In this document: one piece after another, positions 36,046 through 45,896 of the stretch
Layout of the letters: each line of letters begins with the position of its first letter
Numbering within the stretch: the stretch's first letter is position 1
Source of the DNA: Geminocystis sp. NIES-3709
Lineage (GTDB): Bacteria; Cyanobacteriota; Cyanobacteriia; Cyanobacteriales; Cyanobacteriaceae
Direction of reading: 5' to 3'
Assembly: GCF_001548115.1 (NCBI RefSeq)
Contig: NZ_AP014821.1
Location: 310,001 to 374,000, forward strand
DNA length: 64,000 bases
The notes under the pieces: model-generated
What the model was told of the DNA's origin: nothing
Database searches by the model: none
What the model saw: the letters and a program-made list of their open reading frames with translations, nothing else
Program-made: the position numbers and the translations under genes

Positions 36046-36867
36046 TTAATTATCTTCCGACAAATTCTCGATAGTTTCTGTATTTTCAGATTCTTCCTCA
36101 TGAATAGCGGCGACTTTGACCATCGCATATCGCAATACTTCATTATTGAGAAGATACCCTCTAACCAGTTGTTCCATAACAATTCCTTCTTCATATTCTT
36201 TAGTTGGTTCTCTTAACATTGCTTCATGATAGTTAGGATCAAAAGGTTGTCCTTCAGGACGCATGGCGGAAACACCAATTTTTTTCAAACTATCCACAAA
36301 GGTTTTATAGACTCCTTGATAGCTTTTATGAATGTTCAATTCTCCATCATTAGCCGGTTTTATTTGAGTCCTAGCCCGTTCAAAATTATCTACCACTGGT
36401 AAAAATTCCATGATAGTTCGTTTTTTGATTACATGTTCTAGTTCCTCTTTTTCTTTAGTAGTACGACGACGGAAATTATCAAAATCTGCCGTTAATCTCA
36501 TGTATTGACCTTGAAAGGTTTTACCTTGTTCTATTTCTGTCTCCAACTTAGCTTTTAGGGCGGTAATTTCTTCTTCTAATTGGTTGATGTAGCTTTGAGT
36601 AGCCTCATCAATGGAACAGGATTGAGGTTGTTCGTTTTCTTGTGAAGTTGTTGTTTCTGGCTCAGATTCTACCTCTAAGGTTAATTCTTCGATCGATTCA
36701 TCTGCAAGATCCTCTGAGTGGCAGGATACTTGATCCGATGTTAAATCTGTTTTTAGTGTTGTGGAATTTTCATCGGGCATCATTTGCTCTGGCTCAGAGT
36801 TTTCTTGTTTATCTGCCATTTCTATCTCTTGTTCTAAATCAGGGTAATTGTCCGTTTCACTCATCAT
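36046..36867 (-). CDS. grpE: nucleotide exchange factor GrpE
   Basis: A 273-residue GrpE. It has a long acidic, Glu/Ser-rich N-terminal extension (about 1-85), then a coiled-coil (INQLEEEITALKAKLETEIEQGK) and the beta domain with FDNFRRRTTKEKEELE ... FLPVVDNFERA ... GVSAMRPEGQPFDPNYHEAM and GYLLNNEVLRYAMVKVA. It releases ADP from DnaK. It is the first gene of the grpE-dnaK pair. A half CIRCE-like TTAGCACTC lies about 60 bp upstream but lacks the other arm. Confidence 0.95.
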   Translation of the reverse strand: MMSETDNYPDLEQEIEMADKQENSEPEQMMPDENSTTLKTDLTSDQVSCHSEDLADESIEELTLEVESEPETTTSQENEQPQSCSIDEATQSYINQLEEEITALKAKLETEIEQGKTFQGQYMRLTADFDNFRRRTTKEKEELEHVIKKRTIMEFLPVVDNFERARTQIKPANDGELNIHKSYQGVYKTFVDSLKKIGVSAMRPEGQPFDPNYHEAMLREPTKEYEEGIVMEQLVRGYLLNNEVLRYAMVKVAAIHEEESENTETIENLSEDN

Positions 36868-37000
36868 AGCTACAATATTTTTAATACTTACAAAGATACC
36901 TAAAAAAGAAAATTATTTCTTTGTGTTTAGCACTCATATCTCATTCTACTCGAATAAGCACAAATTTTAACCTTTCAATTTAGGAATAAGAAATAAAAAA

Positions 37001-37681
37001 TTACGGAACAAATAACTTAGTACCTAAACGAATCATTGTAGCACCAGCTTCGATCGCCAAAAGATAATCTCCAGACATTCCCATCGATAATTGATCAAAA
37101 TTAGAATTAAAAGAATTCTGAAGACGATCGCGTAAATCTCTTAGTGTTTGAAAAGCTGATAAAATCTGAGTAGAAGATAATCCTAAAGGTAGAATTGTCA
37201 TTAATCCTCGAACATTGAGATTATTCAGGAATTTTAGACTTGATAAATCTTGGTATAAATGTTCAACACTCCAACCATACTTATTCTCATCAGGTAAAAC
37301 TTTCACCTGTAAACAAACCTGTGGTAATTGAAAAATAATACTATTTTCTAAGGCTTGTTGAGCATAAAAATCTAATTTTTGAGCCAATTTTAAACTATCT
37401 ACCGAATGAATCCACGGAAAACATTCGATCGCTTTTTTTGCTTTATTAGTTTGTAAATGACCGATAAAATGCCAACAAATATCTGATAAATCTCGTAATT
37501 TCTCTTGTTTTACGATCGCATCCTGTAGTTTATTTTCAGCAAAATCTCTCAATCCCTCATGATAAACCACACGCATCGCTTCAATAGAAACCTTTTTACT
37601 GACGGCTATTAGCCGCACATGAGGAGGAATAGATTGCTGAATTTCCGTTAATCTGTGGACGAGATTATGAGTCATATTCAA
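37001..37681 (-). CDS. pipY: PLP-binding protein PipY (YggS/PLPBP family)
   Basis: A 226-residue single-domain alanine-racemase-fold protein with the PLP lysine in VRLIAVSKKVS. Conserved blocks include FAENKLQDA, WHFIGHLQTNKAKK and the phosphate-binding MGMSGDYLLAIEAGATMIRLGTKLF near the C-terminus. YggS/PLPBP proteins maintain pyridoxal-phosphate balance. In cyanobacteria the gene is linked to pipX and affects PipX targets. It lies 62 bp downstream of pipX on the same strand, which supports the pipXY operon assignment. Confidence 0.94.
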   Translation of the reverse strand: MNMTHNLVHRLTEIQQSIPPHVRLIAVSKKVSIEAMRVVYHEGLRDFAENKLQDAIVKQEKLRDLSDICWHFIGHLQTNKAKKAIECFPWIHSVDSLKLAQKLDFYAQQALENSIIFQLPQVCLQVKVLPDENKYGWSVEHLYQDLSSLKFLNNLNVRGLMTILPLGLSSTQILSAFQTLRDLRDRLQNSFNSNFDQLSMGMSGDYLLAIEAGATMIRLGTKLFVP

Positions 37682-37743
37682 AATACAATTAATTTAGATT
37701 AGTTTTTTCGCCCATAAAATTGTCATTTAATTCATCGATTACT

Positions 37744-38013
37744 CTATTGAAAAGTCCGTTGATAAAGTTGATTTACTTGTTTATAAGTCTCCCATTCACC
37801 ATTACTCCGAAGACGACGTAATTTTCCCTCTATCAATAAACGGGCTTCAGTACGACTTAGGGGTTCAAAAATCGTTTCTTGAGGTTGAATAATCACCTTA
37901 AAAAAAAGACGTTGAGCATATAGTGTCGTAAATAATTCCTCGTTTTTTTCAACGATACATAAACGATAAAGAAGACCAAAATTGGGATGATTTATATATA
38001 TTTCTGTACTCAT
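37744..38013 (-). CDS. pipX: PII-interacting protein X (NtcA co-activator)
   Basis: An 89-residue PipX. The Tudor-like N-terminal domain is MSTEIYINHPNFGLLYRLCIVEKNEELFTTLYAQRLFF, followed by TRTEARLLIE-type C-terminal helices (EPLSRTEARLLIEGKLRRLRSNGEWETYKQVNQLYQRTF). It shuttles between PII (nitrogen excess) and NtcA (nitrogen shortage) and co-activates NtcA genes. It heads the pipX-pipY transcript. I saw no clear GTA-N8-TAC NtcA site in the 380-bp upstream spacer. Confidence 0.96.
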   Translation of the reverse strand: MSTEIYINHPNFGLLYRLCIVEKNEELFTTLYAQRLFFKVIIQPQETIFEPLSRTEARLLIEGKLRRLRSNGEWETYKQVNQLYQRTFQ

Positions 38014-38395
38014 TAAACTTATAGAATAATGCTAAATATTTGAGTGTTAGCATGACAATATTTGATTGTATCGTTTCTTTTACCATAATTCTATTTTTAA
38101 CGAAAAAAAACAGAAGATAAGGAGTTTATTTCATTTCTTTCCTTTAGTATTACCAAAAAAAATAAACTTAATAGTTAGTCGAGTTTGAATTGATGACAAA
38201 TTTGAAGGAGAGACGGGGGTAAATTATGATGTAATTTTGGTAAACGATCGTTAATTTTTAGGACTTTTTCTGAACAAAATTGGACTTTACGCCATTGTTT
38301 TTTAGTTGCAAATAATTACGACTAATTGGTAAGAAACTGAATAATTATCAGAAAATTTTTTTTCATATTGAAAGTATTATTTTCTTCAAAATCTA
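38014..38395. other. 382-bp spacer upstream of pipX
   Basis: AT-rich, with no ORF or recognisable RNA. It should contain the pipX promoter on the minus strand. No terminator-like hairpin was seen after the slipin stop at 38396, and no repeat of the families found elsewhere. Confidence 0.3.
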
Positions 38396-39163
38396 CTAAT
38401 CTTCGGATTCCCTTGCCAATTTATCCGCCATTTGTTTCGTCAGGGTAATTAATTCCGTAGGTACTAACATAACTGTAGTTGTATTGTTTTCTGCTCCTAT
38501 TTCTGTTAAAGTTTGTAGTCTTCTTAATTCAAGGGCGATCGGATTATTCATCATCTGCTGACTGGCTTCTGATAACATTATAGAAGCGTCTTTTTCGGCG
38601 GCGGCTTTGATTAAACGAGCTCTTTTTTCTCGGATGGCTTCTGCTTCTTGTGCCATTGCCCGTTGCATTGATTGAGGTATTTCTACATCTTTCATTTCTA
38701 CTCTTTCAATGACTACGCCCCAAGGTTCAGTAATTTCATCGACAATTTCTTGAATTTGAATGTTCATTTTATCTCGGTTACGCAGAATGTTATCCAACGC
38801 ATTTTGACCTAATACATTTCGTAAGGTAGTCATAGCGGCTTGATACACTGCAGTTGTATAATCTTCTATTTTATTAATAGCACGATTAGGATCTAAAATT
38901 CGATAATATAATACGGCGTTAACTTTTACTGTAACACTGTCAGCCGTAATGGTTTCTTGGGATTTTATCTCAACTGTTTTAGTACGAATATCAACTTTAG
39001 CTTTTTGGTCAACTAATGGTATTGTCCAATATAATCCAGGTCCTTTAATACTACTCATTCTGCCAAGACGAAAAATAACACCCCTTTCATATTCTCGATC
39101 GATTTTAAACCCTGTTAATACGAAAATGATCACCGGTACAAGTATTGTTAGTATTCCTTCCAT
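38396..39163 (-). CDS. slipin/stomatin-like SPFH-domain protein
   Basis: A 255-residue membrane-associated SPFH protein. It has one N-terminal hydrophobic segment (ILTILVPVIIFVLTGF), followed by the SPFH domain: EREYERGVIFRLGR type start (IDREYERGVIFRLGRMSSIKGPGLYWTIP), VDIRTKTVEIKSQETITADSVTV and EDYTTAVYQAAMTTLRNVLGQ. The C-terminal coiled coil is rich in Ala/Glu (QRAMAQEAEAIREKRARLIKAAAEKDAS). Such proteins oligomerise on membranes and often regulate proteases or channels. No NfeD-type protease partner is adjacent. Confidence 0.92.
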   Translation of the reverse strand: MEGILTILVPVIIFVLTGFKIDREYERGVIFRLGRMSSIKGPGLYWTIPLVDQKAKVDIRTKTVEIKSQETITADSVTVKVNAVLYYRILDPNRAINKIEDYTTAVYQAAMTTLRNVLGQNALDNILRNRDKMNIQIQEIVDEITEPWGVVIERVEMKDVEIPQSMQRAMAQEAEAIREKRARLIKAAAEKDASIMLSEASQQMMNNPIALELRRLQTLTEIGAENNTTTVMLVPTELITLTKQMADKLARESED

Positions 39164-39285
39164 TTCTTAAATTACTCCTATAAATTTCTTCTTGTCTTCT
39201 AAATAATTAACAATGAATGATTAATACCTATTACCTATTATCTAATACCTAACACCTATCTCATCAAAAGACAGTGAGGTAATCC

Positions 39286-41808
39286 CTAATTGGAATTATA
39301 AGTATCTAACTCAATTTTTACGGGCTTAACGTTCCAAATTTCGTTACAATATTCCGTGATAGTACGATCGCTAGAAAACTTAGCCATCCGTGCGCTATTG
39401 AGAATAGACATTTTTGTCCATTTTTCTTGATCTTGATAAGCAACGGCAACTTGTTTATGACACTCTACATAAGAATGATAATCTGCCAAAAGCATATATT
39501 GATCATCGTATAAGAGAGAATCTACAATTGGTTTAAAAATTTGGGTATCTCCATGACTGAAATAACCATCCGCAATACGATCGATTACCTCTTTTAACTC
39601 TGCATTATTTTCATAGTAGTGACGGGGGTTGTAACCATGAGCCTTAGTTTGAGCAACTTCTTCTGCCGTTAAACCAAACAAGAAGAAATTTTCTGCCCCG
39701 GCTTCTTCCCTAATTTCGATGTTTGCACCGTCTAAAGTACCAATAGTTAACGCACCATTCATAGAAAATTTCATATTACCTGTACCTGATGCCTCTTTTC
39801 CTGCGGTGGAAATTTGTTCAGAAACATCGGCGGCAGGATAGATTTTTTGTCCTAAAGAAACGTTAAAGTTAGGCAAAAATACCACTTTTAAGCGTCCTCT
39901 GATGTCTGGGTCTTTATTAACTACATCTGCAACACTATTAATTAATTTGATGATCAATTTTGCCATGAAGTAACCGGGGGCTGCCTTTCCGCCAAAAATA
40001 AAGGTTTGAGGTGCAATATTGAGATCTGGATTGCGTTTGATGCGATTATAAAGGGTAATAATGTTTAAAACATCTAAGTGTTGGCGTTTATATTCATGAA
40101 TCCGTTTGACTAATACATCAAAAATAGAGTTAACATCAACTTCGATCGCTCGTTGTTTAAAGATATAATCAGCTAATCTCTGTTTATTTGCTTGTTTGAT
40201 GTCACGCCATTGACGACAAAAATCTGGATCATCTATATATTTCTCAATTTGCTGAATTTGGCTTAAATCTTTTACCCAACCTTCCCCAATTTTCGAGGTG
40301 ATGAGTTGAGATAATTTAGGATTACTTAATACCATCCAACGGCGAGGGGTGACACCATTGGTTTTATTGTAAAATTTTTCAGGCCAAAGGAAGGCAAAAG
40401 CATTTAAAGTCTCTTGTTTTAATAGTTGAGTATGTAAAGCCGCAACCCCATTAATGGCATGACTACCAATACAGGCTAAGTTTGCCATACGAACTCGTTT
40501 ACCGTTATTCTCACCAATAATGGACATCTGAGAAAGTAATTCTTCATTACCCGGATACCATGTGCGTACATCTTCGAGGAAGTGATGGTTAATTTCGTAG
40601 ATGATTTCAAGGTGACGAGGAAGGAGTTTTTCAAATAAGCTAACATCCCATGTTTCTAGGGCTTCTGGTAATAGGGTATGGTTAGTATAAGAAAGAGTTT
40701 TTTGGGTAATATACCATGATCGATCCCAATCTAAACCATGTTCATCCACAAACAAGCGCATCAATTCTGCGACGGCAATGGCGGGGTGAGTATCGTTAAG
40801 TTGAATTGCTACTCTTTCATGGAAGTTATCGAGGTTTTTATTATTCCGTAGGTGAATACGGATTAAGTCTTGTAAAGATGCAGAAACGAAGAAAAATTGT
40901 TGAGCGAGTCTTAATTCTTTTCCGGCTGGGGTGTTATCGTTAGGATAAAGTACTTTAGAGATAGTCTCAGAGTTGATTTTTTCTTCTACTGCTCGATCGT
41001 AATTTCCCGCATTAAAGGCTTCAAAGTTAAACTCCTCACTAGCTTCTGCTTTCCAAAGACGAAGAGGATTAACGGTGTTGGTTTTATAACCCGGTACTGG
41101 GGTATCATGAGGAATAGCTAGAACGGTTCGATCGGGTATCCAAGAAACACGATAATGTCCTTTACTATCATAATAACCTTGAGTGTAGCCTCCCAGCTTT
41201 ACCGGTACAGTTTCATCGGGGCGTGGTAATTCCCAAGGGTTGCCAAATCTTAACCAATTATCTGGCATTTCTCCTTGCCAACCATCTCGTAAAAGTTGGA
41301 AAAAAATACCAAATTCATAGCGAATACCGTAACCAATGGCAGGAATCTCTAAACTTGCTAGAGAATCGAGGAAACACGCCGCTAATCGCCCTAAACCGCC
41401 ATTTCCCAATCCCGGATCTGGTTCTTGCTCAATTAATTCGTTTAAATCTAAGCCCAACTCAGCGATAACTTTTTCAACTTCTTCATAAATATCAAGATTA
41501 ACTAAGTTATTACCTAAATATCTACCCATCAAAAATTCAGCGGAGAGATAACAAACTAATTTTGTTTGGGGATTTTTTTTGTAAGTATCAGTAGTTTTTA
41601 AAAAACGATGTAATAACCGATCTCTAATAGTATAAGCTAAGGCTACATAATAATCATAATTTGATGCTTGAGTACGATCGATACCTTGAATGTAAAAAAG
41701 ATTATCTAAAAATGCTCTTTTCAAGGTTTCTGGACTCATACCAGTTCTATCGTCTTCTACCTTAATAGTAGGGGTACAATATAATTCTGAGGTGGTTTCT
41801 TGGGTCAT
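39286..41808 (-). CDS. glgP: glycogen phosphorylase
   Basis: An 840-residue GT35 enzyme that releases glucose-1-phosphate from glycogen, mostly in the dark. Hallmarks are LGNGGLGRLAACFLDSLA, IRYEFGIFFQ, NDTHPAIAVAELMR, TNHTLLPEALE, the C-terminal KRIHEYKRQHLDVL and the PLP-binding EASGTGNMKFSMNGALTIGTLDGAN. Length is normal. The 39164-39285 spacer downstream contains a short sequence (CTAATACCTAACACCTATCTCATCAAAA) resembling the right part of the family B repeat. Monocistronic. Confidence 0.97.
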   Translation of the reverse strand: MTQETTSELYCTPTIKVEDDRTGMSPETLKRAFLDNLFYIQGIDRTQASNYDYYVALAYTIRDRLLHRFLKTTDTYKKNPQTKLVCYLSAEFLMGRYLGNNLVNLDIYEEVEKVIAELGLDLNELIEQEPDPGLGNGGLGRLAACFLDSLASLEIPAIGYGIRYEFGIFFQLLRDGWQGEMPDNWLRFGNPWELPRPDETVPVKLGGYTQGYYDSKGHYRVSWIPDRTVLAIPHDTPVPGYKTNTVNPLRLWKAEASEEFNFEAFNAGNYDRAVEEKINSETISKVLYPNDNTPAGKELRLAQQFFFVSASLQDLIRIHLRNNKNLDNFHERVAIQLNDTHPAIAVAELMRLFVDEHGLDWDRSWYITQKTLSYTNHTLLPEALETWDVSLFEKLLPRHLEIIYEINHHFLEDVRTWYPGNEELLSQMSIIGENNGKRVRMANLACIGSHAINGVAALHTQLLKQETLNAFAFLWPEKFYNKTNGVTPRRWMVLSNPKLSQLITSKIGEGWVKDLSQIQQIEKYIDDPDFCRQWRDIKQANKQRLADYIFKQRAIEVDVNSIFDVLVKRIHEYKRQHLDVLNIITLYNRIKRNPDLNIAPQTFIFGGKAAPGYFMAKLIIKLINSVADVVNKDPDIRGRLKVVFLPNFNVSLGQKIYPAADVSEQISTAGKEASGTGNMKFSMNGALTIGTLDGANIEIREEAGAENFFLFGLTAEEVAQTKAHGYNPRHYYENNAELKEVIDRIADGYFSHGDTQIFKPIVDSLLYDDQYMLLADYHSYVECHKQVAVAYQDQEKWTKMSILNSARMAKFSSDRTITEYCNEIWNVKPVKIELDTYNSN

Positions 41809-42057
41809 ATTTATTTTCCATACTCTCTATATTATTTCAGGTTATACGATTTTTTGTCGATCGAGTCATTTTTTTGACTAAACTATTGCACAGGTTAACT
41901 TAAGAAATAAATATTTTTCGACAGTTGACAATTCAACCTTATCAATTATCCATTAAGGTAAGACGTATTAAACTTACATTTTTTCTAGTCATTAAAAAAC
42001 TATGAAACTCTTAACTGTTGCCTGTTTGTTGCTTTTTGCCTACTTTCACCAGTCAAC

Positions 42058-42945
42058 TTAGATGCCTCGTGGGTTATCAATTATCAATTGATTTTTATAA
42101 CTTTCGTAAGTATTTTGTAATAGCATTGCTACCGTCATCGGGCCCACACCTCCGGGTACAGGAGTAATATAACTAGCAATTTCTCTGACTTTATTATAGT
42201 CAACATCTCCCACTAAACGCCCTTTTCCATCAGGAGTATCAATACGATTAATACCGACATCAATAACAATTGCGTTAGGTTTTACCATAGAGGCAGTAAT
42301 CATTTCTGTTTTACCTACCGCCGCAATTAATATATCCGCTTCTTTAGTTACTTCCTCCAAGTTATGGGTTTTAGAATGAGCGATCGTGACAGTTGCATTT
42401 TCTTCTAGTAACATTAAAGCTAGGGGTTTGCCAACTAAAATACTTCTACCAACCACAACGGCTTTTTTTCCAGCCAATTCAATATTATATTCTTTCAAAA
42501 TTTCCATCACACCGGCAGGAGTACAACTTCTTAAGCCTTTTTCTCCTCTAACTAATTTGCCTAAGTTATTAGGATGAAGTCCATCAGCATCTTTTTCTGG
42601 TGCGATCGTGTGTAATAATGCGACAGAGTCGAAATGATCAGGTAAGGGTAATTGTACTAAAATTCCATCCACATTGGGATCTTGATTTAATTCTTCGATG
42701 ACGGCGGTTAATTCCTCTTGAGTTGTGTTTGTGGGAAAATGTTTACCAAAGGATTTCATGCCAATTTTTTGACAAGATTTTTCTTTATTGTTTACATAAA
42801 CTGCACTAGCAGGATTATCACCTACCATCAACACCGCTAATCCGGGAGGACGTTTTTTTTCAGCAATTTTCTCTTGAATGGCAACTTGCAAACGAGATTG
42901 TACTTTTTTAGCTAAACTTTTACCGTCTAAAATCTGAGCGACCAT
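42058..42945 (-). CDS. folD: bifunctional methylenetetrahydrofolate dehydrogenase/cyclohydrolase
   Basis: A 295-residue FolD, which interconverts 5,10-methylene-, methenyl- and 10-formyl-THF. The catalytic region has [14 protein letters not shown] (Lys of the YxxxK pair) and [10 protein letters not shown]. The NADP-binding block is [28 protein letters not shown], and the C-terminal [19 protein letters not shown] is diagnostic. Length is standard. It is divergent from the frameshifted lipoprotein gene at 43041. Confidence 0.97.
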   Translation of the reverse strand: MVAQILDGKSLAKKVQSRLQVAIQEKIAEKKRPPGLAVLMVGDNPASAVYVNNKEKSCQKIGMKSFGKHFPTNTTQEELTAVIEELNQDPNVDGILVQLPLPDHFDSVALLHTIAPEKDADGLHPNNLGKLVRGEKGLRSCTPAGVMEILKEYNIELAGKKAVVVGRSILVGKPLALMLLEENATVTIAHSKTHNLEEVTKEADILIAAVGKTEMITASMVKPNAIVIDVGINRIDTPDGKGRLVGDVDYNKVREIASYITPVPGGVGPMTVAMLLQNTYESYKNQLIIDNPRGI

Positions 42946-43040
42946 GTTACTATTAATTATTAAAAATATAATTTAACACATACTTCAAAGGATTATAAAA
43001 GCAAGTAGTGAGAATTTATCGTTTATTTTAATGAATTTTT

Positions 43041-43414
43041 ATGAATTTAGCACTTAAATCTCTCAGTTTATTATCACTATCTTTTTTTTTTGGGGAATTA
43101 CTGGTTGTACCTCTTTAATTAACTTAGGGTTAGCTTCCACTGAAGTTACTGAAATTGGTGATATTCAAAATCAAGATAATACAACGGAAACCGTTACAGT
43201 AGAGGGTGTTGTACAAAAAATTATACCTTTACTCGATCGAAAGGGTTTTGAAATAAAGGATCAAACAGGTTCTATTTGGGTTGTGAGTGATGGTATTGTA
43301 CCAAAAGTAGGCGATCAAATTTCTGTGGAAGGGATATTAAAATATAAAGAAATTGTCATTGAAGGAGAAGAATTTAACGAGTTTTATTTACAACAAATAT
43401 CCAGTGAAAAATAA
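43041..43414 (+). pseudogene. lipoprotein with OB-fold-like domain, frameshifted at a poly-T tract
   Basis: From ATG 43041 the frame reads MNLALKSLSLLSLSFFF and hits a tract of ten T (43082-43091). In frame 0 it stops soon after. With one extra T (or two fewer) it continues as WGITGCTSLIN, a convincing lipobox (ITGC), then about 100 residues (VEGVVQKIIPLLDRKGFEIKDQTGSIWVV ... VGDQISVEGIL) resembling a nucleic-acid-binding OB-fold such as YdeI/BOF proteins. It ends in TAA at 43412. The reading frame downstream is clean, suggesting a recent indel, a sequencing error or a slippage-controlled gene. A HExxH protein gene starts 12 bp later. Confidence 0.7.
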
Positions 43415-43425
43415 ATATTCATATA

Positions 43426-43863
43426 ATGATATTACTTGCTTCTCTATTTTCTACTTTTTTGATCTCAAATAGTCAATTATCTCCTGAATTTATTGAACTT
43501 AAAAAACGTTTAGAAACTTATAATTTTACTGTTAAAATCGAGTCTCCCCCCGTAAGAAGTGCCTATGGATTATTAGAAATAAAAACTCGTACTATATGGA
43601 TTGAACCTTTAGTATTTGATTTAGGTATTGCTTTGCCTACTCTAATTCACGAAGCTACCCATGCCGCCCAATTATGTGGGGGGAACGGTGAAATTCGAGC
43701 TTTAAATTTACCTTTTTCTCCTCCTAATATTAGTCGCCCTTTTTTCACTCATTATAATCATGGTTTAAGACGACATTTAGAAGCAGAGGCTTATGCAATA
43801 CAAACTCACCCTGATAGTTATAATTTAGTCCTTTCTTTACTCGATAAACACTGTAAAAATTAG
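43426..43863 (+). CDS. hypothetical protein with HExxH metalloprotease-like motif
   Basis: A 145-residue protein with a hydrophobic N-terminus (MILLASLFSTFLIS, possible signal or anchor) and a central IHEATHAAQLCGG, matching the zinc-binding HExxH motif. A later Glu (LEAEAYAIQTH) could be the third ligand. It follows the frameshifted lipoprotein gene by 12 bp, so the two probably share a transcript. Peptidase activity is inference; I do not recognise a named family. Confidence 0.6.
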   Translation: MILLASLFSTFLISNSQLSPEFIELKKRLETYNFTVKIESPPVRSAYGLLEIKTRTIWIEPLVFDLGIALPTLIHEATHAAQLCGGNGEIRALNLPFSPPNISRPFFTHYNHGLRRHLEAEAYAIQTHPDSYNLVLSLLDKHCKN

Positions 43864-43975
43864 GTGTTAGAAGTTAATCAATAACCCACCATGTAATGAA
43901 TTACACGGAATCAATACCTACTGTCTGCTAAAGGGACTAAATTACTATTAACTATTAATACTTTTTCTGTAACTT

Positions 43976-45034
43976 CTAATTATTAAGTTTTTGTAGTAAT
44001 AAATCTATATTAAAATGTTCTTCAATTAGGTTTTGCACACATTCGACTTTAATAGTTTCATGTAATCTTACTGTACCAAAAGCTCGATCCACGATTTCTA
44101 CAGTGGTAAGGGTATCAAAATCTACGGTTAAAATAGGAATTTCGAGGTCTTCTGCCCTTGCTAAAATTAATTGTTGAGGGGGAGTATGTCCTGTTAAAAT
44201 TAAGCAGTTTGTAGAGCTTTCTAAGGCGGCTAGTTGTAAATCTGTTCGATCGCTTCCTGTAATTACAGCCATATTTTGTCGTTGACGGAAATATTCAAGG
44301 GCAGAGTTTACATTCATCGCACCAACCGTAAGACTTTCTACCATTAAGTCTAAACGATCGTTACGGCATAGTACTTTTGCTTTTAATTGAGATACTAATT
44401 CTCTGACACTGACACTTTGTAATAGTCTGTCGGTGGGTAACATTCCTAAAACTTCGATATTTTGAGATTTGAAAAAGGGTTTAATAGTATTTTCGAGAAT
44501 GTCTAATTGTTGATGGGGAATACTATTAATTAAAATACCAATAAGTCGATCTCCTAAAACTTGTTTTGCTGATAAAATTTGATCGATAATCAACAATGGT
44601 TCATACTTAACGACTAATAATACAGAAGCGTCTATTTTTTCACTAATTTCTGGGGCGCTAAGATGAAATAAATTTCCTTGAATTAAATTTCCAGCACCTT
44701 CTAAAAGAACTAAATCAGCATCGATCGACGTACAATATTCTACTAATTGTTCTTGATAATTTATTTTGGTATCAATATATTCAACAATAGTTTTTTCATC
44801 TAATAATAATAACGGAGATTTTATTTGAGATTCAGGTAAATTTAAAATTTGACTAATAAATTGTAAATCTTGTTCGTCTCTCACAGTATCCAAAGGATTA
44901 AAACAAGTACCAATAGGTTTAGCATAACCTAATTTAATTCCTTTATTTTGCAGTTGATGAGCAATACCTAAAATAGTAGCGGATTTACCTGTATAGGGTT
45001 CACTGGAAGCGATTAATAAATATTTACTAGGCAT
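43976..45034 (-). CDS. BioD/phosphotransacetylase N-terminal-like protein with DRTGG domain
   Basis: A 352-residue protein. The N-terminal P-loop domain of the BioD/CobB type has LLIASSEPYTGKSATILGIA (Walker A-like) and DADLVLLEGAGNLIQGNLF. A DRTGG domain follows at about 215-325 (VAVITGSDRTDLQLAALESSTNCLILTGHTPPQQLILARAEDLEIPILTV). This matches the N-terminal regulatory half of phosphate acetyltransferases but lacks the catalytic PTA domain. Function is unknown. Single gene between the HExxH protein and hisB. Confidence 0.8.
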   Translation of the reverse strand: MPSKYLLIASSEPYTGKSATILGIAHQLQNKGIKLGYAKPIGTCFNPLDTVRDEQDLQFISQILNLPESQIKSPLLLLDEKTIVEYIDTKINYQEQLVEYCTSIDADLVLLEGAGNLIQGNLFHLSAPEISEKIDASVLLVVKYEPLLIIDQILSAKQVLGDRLIGILINSIPHQQLDILENTIKPFFKSQNIEVLGMLPTDRLLQSVSVRELVSQLKAKVLCRNDRLDLMVESLTVGAMNVNSALEYFRQRQNMAVITGSDRTDLQLAALESSTNCLILTGHTPPQQLILARAEDLEIPILTVDFDTLTTVEIVDRAFGTVRLHETIKVECVQNLIEEHFNIDLLLQKLNN

Positions 45035-45163
45035 AATAATTAATAAGTTGGTTTCGGTGTTGAGTAGGAATAAAGTAGCAAAATAAAATATACTTAATGA
45101 TATATAATTTATAAAAAATAACCATTAATTTAATTGTCAATTATTCAGAGTCTATTGTCAATT

Positions 45164-45805
45164 TTATAAAACACCTTTAGAGCTTGGTATTTCGTGGATA
45201 CGGCGAATATCGATTTCCAAAGCCATCCGCATCGCTCTAGCAAAGGCTTTAAAAGTAGCTTCAATGATATGATGAGAGTTAATGCCATCCAGTTGACGAA
45301 TATGTAAAGTAATTTGGCTATGATTTACTAAGGCAACAAAAAATTCTCTGACTAACTGGGTGTCATAATTGCCAACTCTTTGGGTAGGTATATCTAAACC
45401 ATAGCTTAAATGTGGTCGTCCTGAAAAATCAAGGGCTACTTGAATTAATGCTTCATCTAAAGGAGCAACAAAATGCCCAAAACGATTAATTCCTTTACGA
45501 TTTCCTACCGCTTGGGCGATGGCTTGTCCTAATGTAATTGCAACATCTTCATTTGTGTGATGGTCATCAATTTCAATATCGCCTTTGGCTTGAATATCTA
45601 AGTCTAGTAAGCCATGAGAACAAATTTGATGTAACATATGGTCAAGAAAAGGAATACCTGTGTTAACATTACATTTTCCCTCTCCATCAAGGTTAACTTG
45701 TACTTGAATATCTGTTTCTTTCGTTGTACGACTGATAGAGGCAACACGACTTTGATGAGCGATCGATTCTAAATTAGTAGGTAAAGTATTAGTAATAATG
45801 GACAT
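45164..45805 (-). CDS. hisB: imidazoleglycerol-phosphate dehydratase
   Basis: A 213-residue monofunctional HisB of the histidine pathway; it dehydrates imidazole glycerol phosphate. Manganese-binding motifs are present twice: [13 protein letters not shown] and [11 protein letters not shown], then [12 protein letters not shown] and [19 protein letters not shown]. The N-terminal [16 protein letters not shown] is standard. It is isolated from the other his genes except hisS far away, as usual in cyanobacteria. Divergent from the PIN protein gene. Confidence 0.96.
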   Translation of the reverse strand: MSIITNTLPTNLESIAHQSRVASISRTTKETDIQVQVNLDGEGKCNVNTGIPFLDHMLHQICSHGLLDLDIQAKGDIEIDDHHTNEDVAITLGQAIAQAVGNRKGINRFGHFVAPLDEALIQVALDFSGRPHLSYGLDIPTQRVGNYDTQLVREFFVALVNHSQITLHIRQLDGINSHHIIEATFKAFARAMRMALEIDIRRIHEIPSSKGVL

Positions 45806-45896
45806 TATTTAATTTAATTTTAATTGATATAACCAAAACAATAAGAGTTATTGAGTATAATTAAAGTCACTCATAAGAGAGTGAAAAATTTTAACT

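Noticed and set aside
36927-36935. TTAGCACTC, half of a CIRCE (HrcA) element upstream of grpE
   Set aside because: The second arm GAGTGCTAA is absent at the required 9-bp spacing.
38014-38395. Expected NtcA binding site before pipX
   Set aside because: No GTA-N8-TAC with a suitable -10 box was found by eye.
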